From contig OY829538.1 of NCBI GenBank assembly GCA_963691705.1, positions 82,156,781 through 82,220,780 of the forward strand: a stretch of DNA of 64,000 bases. The letters are read 5' to 3'. This DNA comes from Viola odorata. Lineage: Eukaryota; Streptophyta; Magnoliopsida; Malpighiales; Violaceae. The translations under genes and the position numbers were made by a program. Shown here piece after piece: positions 40,601-50,339 of this stretch. Numbering within the stretch: the stretch's first letter is position 1; every line of letters begins with the position of its first letter. The notes below the pieces were generated by a model. It worked only from the letters and a program-made list of their open reading frames with translations, was not told the origin of the DNA and ran no database searches.

Positions 40601-41559
40601 CCTGATGGAGACATTTTGTCCTTAATGACAAAAGATAACCTTAAAGCAAATTAAATAAGGCAAAAAAAATGGCAGAATAGCCAGTGGTCACAGGTACTCC
40701 AAACACAGAAGACAAAGTAGGGGATTGAGTTTCCATAGAAATGTTTCACCCTCAATCATTAACACTTCCTTTTCAAACGATCAACCAAACAATTTTTCAA
40801 GATAACCTTAGAAATGTGCTCCTCATGGTTCAGCAACAAATCAGCTCTATGCACAAAGTTTGAATGTCAAAAGGCAATGCAAGCCAGACAAACATGAAAG
40901 CTTTTATTTCAAACCGTGTTAAACGTGTGTAGCACACTCCTGTCCTTATTTCACTACACTACATCAAGCAGTCTATAAGTCTGTTAAGGAAGTGCAGATA
41001 TGCACCAGCGAAACATCAACCATTGTTGGACTGAATCAGATACCTAATGTGCTTTCACACACTCCTATCCAAAAATATATTTTTGTCCATCCACAATACA
41101 TAGATGATGTATGGAAGGAAAGCACTGACCATATTCTTATCAAGATGCCTAATGAGAGTATAAACTACTTCCAGATATTCTTTGCTCCAATTACTTATCT
41201 ACCATCAAATTGCTAAGAATGTCAAGCAAAAACTTGAACTGACCATATTGCTTCTGATGTGTAGATTCATGCCTTGAACACAAGAACAACAATTTTAGCA
41301 CTTCATTCTAACACTACAAACTAGAACAAATACTACTACTCTTAGCACATACTAAAGACAAACCATTCAAAACAGTGTCGACATGGTTTTAAGAAAAAAC
41401 ACAAAACCACCGTAACACACATATGCAATCAATCCTACAGACACCTTACCAGTAGTTTCAGGGGTTTGCTTTGCTGTGCGCAGATCATCACCATCAACCA
41501 CAATCCTTTCACTCTTCACCTCTTTACCCTTCCTCTCCTTATCCCTCTCCCTCTCCCTC

Positions 41560-41606
<47 letters not shown>

Positions 41607-42107
41607 ATCCCTATCCCTATCCCTATCCCTATCCTTTTCCCTTTCACTTTCCCTTCCCTCCTTTCGGCCACCTGAATCCCGATGCTTTCCCTCACTCTCA
41701 TCCCTTCTCTTACTCCTGGACTCACTCATCTTCTCCTTCTCCTTCTCCTTCTCCTTCTCCCTCTCCTTTGAAGACTTCTTAGTCCCTTCCCCTCTATTCT
41801 CATCCTCTCCACCCCCATTCCACCTATCACTGACTCCATCATCTACTCCCCTTTCTTTCCGCCTTTTGAGTGAAGACTCCTCCAGATACCCCCCATCCCC
41901 AGACCCATACGGGTCCTTACTATTCTCCTTCTCCTTTGATGAATCAACTAGCTTCCGCTTCTCACTTGACCCAGACTCCTTAGAAACCCTAACATTGCCA
42001 CTATCCCTCTCTTCCTTTCCCTTACGTTCCTTCAAGCTGGAATCTCTCTCAGAATCCGAGTACTCTTTGCTATGCTTGCTTGATTTGTGGCGCGAACTCC
42101 GCGGCAT
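34657..42107 (-). CDS. HIZ2: Large Arg/Asp-rich nuclear protein, At5g53440/HIZ2-like (ZC3H13-type)
   Basis: Resembles Arabidopsis At5g53440, reported as HAKAI-interacting protein HIZ2 and proposed as the plant counterpart of ZC3H13/Flacc in the m6A RNA methylation writer. Exons: 42107-41450, 39326-38408, 37508-36134, 36055-35978, 35632-35501, 35334-34657; 3840 bp, 1279 aa, all GT-AG. The N-terminus MPRSSRHKSSKHSKEYSDSE is family-like. Exon 1 is Ser/Lys/Glu-rich and contains runs of KE and RD dipeptides; exon 2 has a second RD/RE-rich tract. Exon 3 is Pro/Gly-rich and ordered-looking (GYMPYQHGPAHGAFQGMMPH, HMRPHGWQNMMDGSSHLHEW). The conserved C-terminal part includes YWHRKGLQHDIVANGNGRQW and the Met-rich DIYKKQRVGYGSLP block. 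No clear CCCH finger was seen despite the family name. The start is the ATG at 42107. The 5' half of exon 1 and the promoter are duplicated downstream. Confidence 0.85.
41545..41640. repeat. CCCTGT/CCCTAT hexamer microsatellite in HIZ2-like exon 1
   Basis: Tandem hexamers (CCCTCT, then CCCTGT, then CCCTAT) on the plus strand encode an Arg-Asp/Arg-Glu dipeptide run on the minus strand. The left breakpoint of the segmental duplication lies in this tract. Confidence 0.9.
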
Positions 42108-42600
42108 GGCCAATGAACAGCAGAATCACAAAAATCTGATATATGGGACGGGAGCCCTAATTCCTAAACGTAAACAGAAGCCGCCAAAACAACCCACGCC
42201 AAACCCTAATTGTAAGTTTAGAGAGGAGTCTTGCAAACCCTAGATGGGATTTGATGGCACTAAAATGGGGTTCGATTGGAATTGTGATGGCGCGAGGATG
42301 GAAGGAAAGGTTTTACAAGCAGAGCGTGGCGAGAGATTGGTTAAGGTTCGGTGGCGGTGGATATTGCGAAAGATATGCGGTGTTTTTTTTTTTTCTCGAG
42401 TTCAAATTAACAGCAGTAGCCGAGGAACAAAATGGACTCACTTTTCACTTCGACTGGTTTTGTTTGGGGTTTCTGTGACCAGATTGACCTAACCATCCAG
42501 TTTTATTACAATGATGCTTTCATGTTAGTTAAACCAATGAGCAGCATATGACACGTAATTTAGGGGATTTATGTATTCAATATATATTTAGTTAATTATT
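42108..42600 (-). promoter_or_regulatory. 5' leader and promoter region of HIZ2-like gene
   Basis: Upstream of the start codon; retained almost unchanged in copy B (45818-46310). Contains several AAACCCTAA-type (telo-box-like) motifs on the plus strand near 42203-42241 (AAACCCTAAT and AAACCCTAGA), known from promoters of plant growth-related genes. The transcription start is not determined. Confidence 0.45.
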
Positions 42601-43601
42601 TTTAACGACTCTAATAAATATAATTTATTATAATTTATTTTTATTTTTTAATATATTAGAATGGATGAAAATAATGACACTATAAGAAGTTTCCCGGCCA
42701 GGGCTTAAGGCACCGTATTAAGTTTTCCTTTTTTATTTTTCTCGGGTTTTAACGTTTTAATTTGTTGAATTTGGTATCTAGTTTTAAATTCTTCTAATCA
42801 TTTGATTCATTTCACACCAATCGGTAAAACAAAATGAAACCAGGGATAAATTTTGTCAGTTAGCATTATTTTAAATTTATTAAAATATTGTTAAATTATA
42901 AAATGATTAAAAATAATACTCTCTTCATATTTTAATAATCATTATTTTCTAATAAAAACGTGGTTTAAATTAATTGTCGTTTTGAATCATAATTACGACT
43001 TCTGTCTTATGTTTTAATTTTTTCGTCCAACTAACTAATTTGGTACAATGATATTATTGTAATTATATTATAAAAAATGGACAAATTGTAAATTATAACT
43101 AAAAAAACGTAGTCCAAAAATTACTCTTTTAGGTTTATCTACTATTTCAAAAAGTTTGAAATACGGAGGAAGTATTTTTTATTTCATATATTAATAAAAT
43201 GTATTTAAATAAATAACAATAGATGCGCGTTTATGCAAAATTATATTTTATTAATAAGTTTGTGAAATAATATAAAAAGCCTTTATTTTAATGGTTTTTC
43301 TAATAGTTTCAAATTTTCAATGTGTCAAAGGAATTAATAAAAATGTTTTAATAACTGATGCAATAAAAATAAGGTTGCTTATAAAAAAAAGAAAACAAAA
43401 ATAAGGTGCAGTTGCTTTTAAACAAAGGGAAAAAAACTACCTAGGGAAATGAATGGAATGAATAGAAAATTATGTGCGGCAACAAAATTTTAGTGGAGAG
43501 GAAATGTGAGAAAAGAGCAATTTTACCATTATGTTTAATTGATAATGAATTCTTTTTTGAACGATATTGATAAAGAATTCAAAGATGCATTTTTCTTTTT
43601 A

Positions 43602-43992
43602 GGTAATGGTATAAAACACCTTATATAAAACTTGGGTACATCATGATGTATCTACGTTATAATTTAGGATGATGGCACTGACACGTGTCCAAAAGTGTGA
43701 AAAATAGTGGTATTCTAGTACTATTTGGGGCACGTGTCATCATCCTAGATCATGATGTAGGTACATCATGATGTGCCCAAATTTTTTCCAAAGCACCTTT
43801 GTACTAGCCGAGAACAGCAAACACCTCCTCTGTCGTTCAAAGCGTCTCCCCTGTACTACCTTGACCCTGCAACGTATAGTCTCCGTTCAGTTTGACTAAC
43901 GGATCCGTCAAACTGACTCCCTACAACCGATTTCCTTCTTTGTTTTTTAGCAGGTCACCCCTATAATTAAACATATTCTTCATCTCTCTCTT
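43602..43992. mobile_element. Left end of a MULE-type element, truncated (copy A)
   Basis: GGTAATGGTATAAAACACC begins the same terminal repeat as the complete element at 48679-50310. Here it is cut off at the palindrome junction and its right end is missing. Confidence 0.75.
43623..43790. mobile_element. Small MITE, family copy 2
   Basis: Inverted repeat with AACTTGGGTACATCATGATG at the left and its inverse at the right. Flanked by AACACCTT and AAGCACCTT, a slightly decayed 9-bp TSD, inside the truncated MULE-type element. Confidence 0.82.
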
Positions 43993-44006
43993 GATTTCAA
44001 TTAGGG

Positions 44007-45259
44007 TTTAGGTTAGATACATTTCAAATAGTTGTTTAATTCTGATGTTGTAATTGTGACGTTTCTTTCATTGTGTAGAAATGTCCTGCTCTGGGGGTGC
44101 ACTGCTCAATGCCACTTCCGGCGTTACTTCACCGCGGAAGATTTTGCAAGATATGAGGCACCGAACTTTTGGAGTAGCAATGCTTCGCGAATTTGTTGCT
44201 GACTTCCATGCCATGGACATTGACGATGAGAAGTGTTCTATGGCGGTGGAGAACATGATTCAAGACGCTGAAATGAGATTTGACGACCCTCGTAGTGGTT
44301 GCAGCCAGAAAATTCGGGAACTATTGTTGAGGATTGAAATACTAGAGGCTGAAAAGGAGTTTAGGATTGAAATACTAGAGGCTGAAAAGGAGTTTGCTGA
44401 AGTTGCCGCTGCCTAGGAGGAGGTTCAGGAGGTTCGAGCTGCTCAAATACTGTCAACTGTTTTTGAAGAGGAGAGCAGGAGGAAGAGGCTGTGCTAGGGA
44501 TAGCCCCATGAGCTATAAAGGAGTTTGCTGAAACTGAGGAGGTTCAGGGGGAGGTTGAGAAGGTTCGAGTTGCTCAAATACTGTCAACTGTTTTTCAAGA
44601 AGAGAGTAGTAGGAAGAGGTCGCTCAGGGATAGTCCCAGGAGCATGATAGTCAGGATGTACAGTTACAATGAACTGCATAGTCAATGTTTGGTACAGTGT
44701 ATGTACAAGGCCTAAACAACCAGCATCCTCAAAGAATACGCAGCAGTAGTATATGGTACAGTTCATTGTAACTGTACATCCTGGCTATAATGCTCATGGG
44801 GCTATCCCTAGCGCAACCTCTTCCTCCTGCTCTCCTCTTCAAAAACAGTTGATAGTATTTGAGCAGCTCGAACCTCCTGAACCTCCTCCTAGGCAGCGGC
44901 AACTTCAGCAAACTCCTTTTCAGCCTCTAGTATTTCAATCCTCAACAATAGTTCCCGAATTTTCTGGCTGCAACCACTACGAGGGTCGTCAAATCTCATT
45001 TCAGCGTCCTGAATCATGTTCTCCACCGCCATAGAACACTTCTCATCGTCAATGTCCATGGCATGGAAGTCAACAACAAATTCGCGAAGCATTGCTACTC
45101 CAAAAGTTCGGTGCCTCATATCTTGCAAAATCTTCCGCAGTAACGCCGGAAGGGGCATTGAGCAGTGCACCCCCAGAGCAGGACATTTCTACACAATGAA
45201 AGAAACGTCACGATTACAACATCAGAATTAAACAACTATTTGAAATGTATCTAAACTAA
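44007..45259. repeat. 1.25-kb palindrome at the duplication junction
   Basis: Arms run from TTAGGTTAGATACATTTCAA (about 44009) to the centre near 44700-44750 and back to the inverse sequence at about 45259. Similarity is about 95% apart from indels. The left arm has an extra 33-bp repeat (in the codons for RIEILEAEKEF, present twice) and an extra duplication of about 120 bp (44400-44510 against 44520-44640). The right arm has lost a few bases near 45140. The loop contains GTACAGTTCATTGTAACTGT and its inverse. Confidence 0.88.
44081..44416 (+). CDS. Unknown 111-aa reading frame in the palindrome's left arm
   Basis: Not recognised. The ATG at 44081 follows TTTCTTTCATTGTGTAG, a good splice-acceptor context, so this may be an exon of a longer captured gene. 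The product is mixed hydrophilic with a predicted helical, Glu/Lys-rich C-terminus containing an 11-residue tandem repeat. The same frame in the right arm (minus strand) is broken near its start by a short deletion but stays open for the last 80 or so residues (45128-44889). The conserved reading suggests a coding origin; whether it is expressed is unknown. Confidence 0.35.
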   Translation: MSCSGGALLNATSGVTSPRKILQDMRHRTFGVAMLREFVADFHAMDIDDEKCSMAVENMIQDAEMRFDDPRSGCSQKIRELLLRIEILEAEKEFRIEILEAEKEFAEVAAA

Positions 45260-45817
45260 ACTGTCCCTGTCCCTGTCCCTGTCCCTATCCCTATCCCTAT
45301 CCCTATCCCTATCCCTATCCCTATCCCTGTCCCTGTCCCTGTCCCTGTCCTTTTCCCTTTCACTTTCACTTCCCTCCTTTCGGCCACCTGAATCCCTATG
45401 CTTTCCCTCACTCTCATCCCTTCTCTTACTCCTGGACTCCCTCTCCCTCTCCCTCTCCCTCTCCCTCTCCCTCTCCTTTGAAGACTTCTTAGTCCCTTCC
45501 CCTCTATTCTCATCCTCTCCACCCCCATTCCACCTATCACTGACTCCATCATCTACTCCCCTTTCTTTCCGCCTTTTGAGTGAAGACTCCTCCAGATACC
45601 CCCCATCCCCAGACCCATACGGGTCCTTACTATTCTCCTTCTCCTTTGATGAATCAACTAGCTTCCGCTTCTCACTTGACCCAGACTCCTTAGAAACCCT
45701 AACATTGCCACTATCCCTCTCTTCCTTTCCCTTACGTTCCTTCAAGCTGGAATCTCTCTCAGAATCCGAGTACTCTTTGCTATGCTTGCTTGATTTGTGG
45801 CGCGAACTCCGCGGCAT
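45251..45817 (-). pseudogene. Truncated duplicate of HIZ2-like exon 1
   Basis: Starts at the same ATG (MPRSSRHKSSKHSKEYSDSE) and stays open for 188 codons, nearly identical to the parent. It then leaves the RD tract and ends after a few foreign residues (DSLV, stop) in the palindrome. All other exons are missing. The parent's KEKEKEK run (GGAGAAG repeats) is a RERERER run here. The promoter-proximal 490 bp are kept, so it could be transcribed, and the transcript would run straight into the palindrome. Confidence 0.85.
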
Positions 45818-46955
45818 GGCCAATGAACAGCAGAATCACAAAAATCTGATATATGGGACGGGAGCCCTAATTCCTAAACGTAAACAGAAGCCGCCAAAAC
45901 AACCCACGCCAAACCCTAATTGTAAGTTTAGAGAGGAGTCTTGCAAACCCTAGATGGGATTTGATGGCACTAAAATGGGGTTCGATTGGAATTGTGATGG
46001 CGCGAGGATGGAAGGAATGGTTTTACGAGCAGAGCGTGGCGAGAGATTGGTTAAGGTTCGGTGGCGGTGGATATTGCGAAAGAACGTATGCGGTGTTTTT
46101 TTTCTTTCTCGAGTTCAAATTAACAGCAGTAGCCGAGGAACAAAATGGACTCACTTTTCACTTCGACTGGTTTTGTTTGGGGTTTCTGTGACCAGATTGA
46201 TCTAACCATCCAGTTTTATTACAATGATGCTTTCATATTAGTTAAACCAATGAGCAGCATATGACACGTAATTTAGGGGATTTATGTATTCAATATATAT
46301 TTAGTTAATTATTTTTAACGACTCTAATAAATATAATTTATTATAATTTATTTTTATTTTTTAATATATTAGAATGGATGAAAATAATGACACTATAAGA
46401 AGTTTCCCGGCCAGGGCTTAAGGCACCGTCTTAAGTTTTCCTTTTTTATTTTTCTCGGGTTTTAACGTTTTAATTTGTTGAATTTGGTATCTAGTTTTAA
46501 ATTCTTCTAATCATTTCATTTCACACCAATCCGTAAAACAAAATGAAACCAGGGATAAATTTTGTCAGTTAGCATTATTTTAAATTTATTAAAATATTGT
46601 TAAATTATAAAATGACTAAAAATAATACTCTCTTCATATTTTAATAATCATTATTTTCTAATAAAAACGTGGTTTAAATTAATTGTCGTTTTGAATCATA
46701 ATTACGACTTCTGTCTTATGTTTTAATTTTTTCGTCCAACTAACTAATTTGGTATAATGATATTATTGTAATTATATTATAAAAAATGGACAAATTGTAA
46801 ATTATAACTAAAAAAACGTAGTCCAAAAATTACAAATTTTAGGTTTGTCTACTATTTCAAAAAGTTTGAAATACGGAGGAAGTATTTTTTATTTCATATA
46901 TTAATAAAATGTATTTAAATAAATAACAATAGATGCGTGTTTATGCAAAATTATA

Positions 46956-48319
46956 CTCCCTCCGGTCCGAAATAAACGTCGTTTTGCTACTGAGCACGTG
47001 GATTAAGGCAATGATTGGTGGGAAGAAAACGAGACATTTTTTGACCATACTACCCCCAACCTCCCTTGCTATTTACAACAAAACCATGGCTTAATTCTGG
47101 GGTTGGTTGGCTTGAAGTCGGGCTTGGCAAGTTGGGCCAAGTATTATAAACGGCTTGAAAGTTTAAACCATGGCTTAATTCTGAGGTTGGTTGGCTCCAA
47201 ATCTTCAATCTCCCCCCATTTCCTATCTTCCCCAAATTCCCAAATGCTTGAAAGTTTAAACCATTCCCGCACAAAATGGGAACGGAATTTGGGCACAATT
47301 TTAATTGCCCGCCATTTTGAAAGCAATTTATGTTATTTTTTCAATGTGTTAAAAGATGAAATTGTCTAGGCCTAGACAGTGGCCTAGACAGATGAAATTG
47401 TCTAGACCTAGATAGTGGCCTAGACAGACAAATATTTATCAACACAACATGTCCACAATTCCATATATAGTTGCTTAGGGAGATGGAAGATGGAGATTCA
47501 GCTTGGCTAGGCACAGGGCTTGGCCTAGCAGACTTGAGCATCAATGCAATTCCATATATAGTGGCTTCTGTTTTACATTTTTATTTCTCATGTTCTTTTT
47601 AAGTTTTTATTTATTGATAATATAGTACTTTTTATATTTTTATTTCGTATCATTTTTTTTATTCTATTTTATTTCACATTTTGGTATTTTCTGTTCGAAT
47701 TTTTATCAATTTTGAGTAAAATTTCTCGTTCCGATTAGCTCGAACCGAATAAATAAATAGAAAACTCTAATTTACCATTGCGCCATTATTAATTAATTTG
47801 GTACAAGTTACTGTTCACCTTCTTCCTCCTCTGCCTCCGTTCACCTTCTTCCTCCTCTGCCTCCGTTCACCTTCTTCCTCCTCTCCTCCACACAAACCCA
47901 ACCAAATCATCCTACCACCAATCCTCTGCCTCAATTAAATCTAATTCCAAGTCCCCTCCCAAATTAATTCCAATTCCAATTCCAATTCCAACCCCCTGCA
48001 ATCAATTAAATTCATCCAAACCACCATAAAAAATCACCCCAGCCGCACCAGATCCACCCAAACCAAACAGGCACCTAAACCAAAATTGAAAAAGGAAGGG
48101 GGGGAAATGAAAATTGAAAAAAGAAAAGGTTCCGTTCCCCCCCAAATTTTCAGATTCAAACACAGAAAGAGGGAATCGAGGAAGGCAGTCGAAGCCGTCG
48201 TCACCAGCGCAGGCAGGCAGGGGCACCCTCGTCTTCTCCAGCCTCGGGATCGCAGAACGACATTTATTTCGGGACAAGCTTCCTGTGCTAAAACGATCAT
48301 TGTAACGAGCCAGAGGGAG
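46956..48319. mobile_element. Large Stowaway-like element with intact empty site in copy A
   Basis: A 1364-bp insertion bounded by TA (46954-46955, 48320-48321). Ends are CTCCCTCCGGTCCGAAATAA and, reversed, CTCCCTCTGGCTCG. The uninterrupted site (AAAATTATATTTTATTAATA, about 43239) is present in copy A. About 40 bp inside the right end sits a second, better match to the left end (TCCCGAAATAAATGTCGTTC, reversed), as if a short insertion split the terminus. Inside are internal repeats: a GGCCTAGACAG motif repeated at 47368-47428 and a TTCACCTTCTTCCTCCTCTGCCTCCG unit in three copies at 47814-47885. No transposase. Confidence 0.85.
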
Positions 48320-48678
48320 TATTTTATTAATAAGTTTGTGAAATAATATAAAAAGCCTTTATTTTAATGGTTTTCCTAATAGTTTCAAATTTTCAATGTG
48401 TCAAAGGAATTAATAAAAATGTTTTAATAACTGATGCAATAAAAATAAGGTTGCTTATAAAAAAAAGAAAACAAAAATAAGGTCGCATTTGCTTTTGAAC
48501 AAAGGGAAAAAAACTAACTAGGGAAATGAATGGAATGAATAGAAAATTATGTACGGCAACAAAATTTTAGTGGAGAGGAAATGTGAGAAAAGAGCAATTT
48601 TACCATTATGTTTAATTGATAATGAATTCTTTTTTGAACGATATTGATAAAGAATTCAAAGATGCATTTTTCTTTTTG

Positions 48679-50310
48679 GGTAATGGTATAAAGCACCTTC
48701 TATAAAACTTGGGTATATCATGATGTATCTACGTTATAATTTAGGATGATGGTACTGACACGTGTCCAAAAGTGTTAAGAATAGTGGTATTCTAGCACTA
48801 TTTGGGGCACGTGTCATCATCCTAGATCATGATGTAGGTACATCATGATGTGCCCAAAATTTTTCCAAAGCACCTTTGTACTAACCGAGAACAGCAAACA
48901 CCTCCTCTATCCTTCAAAGCGTCTAATACGTCTCCCCTGTACTACCTTGACCGTGCAACGTATAGTCTCCGTTCAGTTTGACTAACGGATCCGTCAAACT
49001 GACTCCCTACAACCGATTTCCTTCTTTGTTTTTTAGCAGGCCACCCCTATAATTAAACATGTTCTTCATCTCTCTCTCTCTCTCTCTCTCGATCGATCGC
49101 AGTCATATGGCCATATAGGAATATGTATATTTGCCCACATCTGAGCCGCTCTTCTTTCCATCTCCAGATCTTAGGTTTTTATTCTTTTATTTTTGCAAAG
49201 AAAAATAATGAACCGCAGATCGACAGCAACGGCAGTGTGGCGAGCAGCGGCTGGTGGTGGAGGCGAGCGGCTGTGCAGCAATGGCGACAGCGTGGGTGAG
49301 GTGAGTGTTTGTGAGAGTAATTGGTTTTTAAATTAAAATTGAGAGTGTTGCTGTCTTGGAATTGAAATTGGGCAAAGAGTGAGAGTAATTGGTTTTAGGA
49401 TTAATTGAGAGTTTAATGGTTCAGAGGAGAGAAAAAAATGAGTGAGGGAGAGGGAGATGGTTGCTTGGCAGAGGATCGAGAGGGTTTTTTTGGCTTATTT
49501 TCTTTGTGTGTTGCAATAATGCTTGTGTGAGGTTGGTAGATCGGGTTCAGATCTTGTCTGTTTGGTCGGATCTGTCCCGTTTTTGGCTTCTTCATCGGCT
49601 CCTATATGGTTTCTGGGTATAGATCGGCATGGTTTAGGTGGTTCTCTTGGTTTGTGTTAGTAGGTGGTGTTTCCCGGAGTGGTTGCGGTAGTAGTTTCGT
49701 CGTTTTGGTGGATGTGATGTGGTTGTGATGGTCGTTGGTGGTGCGCAGATCCGCGATGTGGTTGGTGGTGTGCAGATTGGTGGTGTGGTTGGTGGTTCGG
49801 CGATGTGGTTGGTGGACTAAACTTCAATCGCTAAATTTTAGGACTAAACTTCACCATCTTCATAACTCTGAGACTAAATTGTAAATAATTTTTTATAAAT
49901 ATTTTTCCAGAATTTCCAAAATAATTTTCTACATCACCTACCTACCACAACACCTAAATTTACCACTTAATTAGTTTCACACCCATATTAATTTGTGAAA
50001 TTAATTAATTTGTAGAAATAATTTTAATTAAATAAAATAAAGAATTTCCACAACCTAAAAAAAATGGAACATAACAAAAGCTTGATGGAGAAGAGAAGAA
50101 AAGAAAAAAAATTGGAAAAGAAGAAGCAATGAGGAAGGAAAAAAAGGCAATCAGCTGTAGGGAGTCACTTTGACAGAACCGTTAGTCAAACTGGACGGAG
50201 ACTACACGTTGCACGGTCAAAGTAGTACAGGGGAGGCGTATTAGACGTTTTGAAGGACAAGGGAGGTGTTTGCTTTTCGCGGTTAGTACAGAGGTGTTTT
50301 ATGCTATTAT
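48679..50310. mobile_element. MULE-type element with about 180-bp TIRs
   Basis: The left TIR (48679-48698 continuing at 48868-49040 after the nested MITE) and right TIR (about 50140-50310) are inverted copies. Shared text includes CAGTTTGACTAACGG and TGCAACGT. Flanks are TTCTTTTTG and TTCTTTTTT, a 9-bp TSD with one change. The interior (49.1-50.1 kb) has a (TC)n run, a GC-richer part with GTGGTTGGTGG repeats (about 49730-49815) and AT-rich DNA. No protein was recognised. Confidence 0.75.
48700..48867. mobile_element. Small MITE, family copy 3, nested in the MULE-type element
   Basis: A 168-bp inverted repeat flanked by exact AAGCACCTT (48691-48699 and 48868-48876). Removing it and one TSD restores the MULE terminal repeat as seen at the right end. 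Confidence 0.88.
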
Positions 50311-50339
50311 TTCTTTTTTTGTCTAGAGAGATATTCATT

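Larger units (their letters stand above)
41560..43992. repeat. Tandem segmental duplication, copy A
   Basis: About 2.43 kb from the RD tract of HIZ2-like exon 1 through its upstream DNA to CTTCATCTCTCTCT. It is repeated at 45264-49075 with only scattered single-base and microsatellite differences by eye. It contains the gene's own promoter, a decayed Stowaway-like repeat (about 42927-43172), the small MITE copy 2 and the left end of the MULE-type element seen complete in copy B. Confidence 0.9.
45264..49075. repeat. Tandem segmental duplication, copy B (interrupted)
   Basis: Matches copy A over 45264-46955 and 48320-49075 (about 2.45 kb together), interrupted by the 1364-bp element at 46956-48319. 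The right limit is in a (TC)n run, where copy A instead enters the palindrome. Confidence 0.9.

Noticed and set aside
42108..42113. Two-codon extension before MPRSS in the HIZ2-like gene
   Set aside because: The upstream codon is TTG, not ATG.
41476..42243. Long plus-strand open frame rich in Ser/Leu over HIZ2-like exon 1
   Set aside because: It is the mirror of the Arg/Asp/Glu-rich codons on the minus strand. The low-complexity repeat keeps several frames open.
42900..43200. Decayed Stowaway-like inverted repeat shared by both duplication copies
   Set aside because: Ends resemble CTCCCTCC-type termini but the pairing is too weak to list as a separate element.
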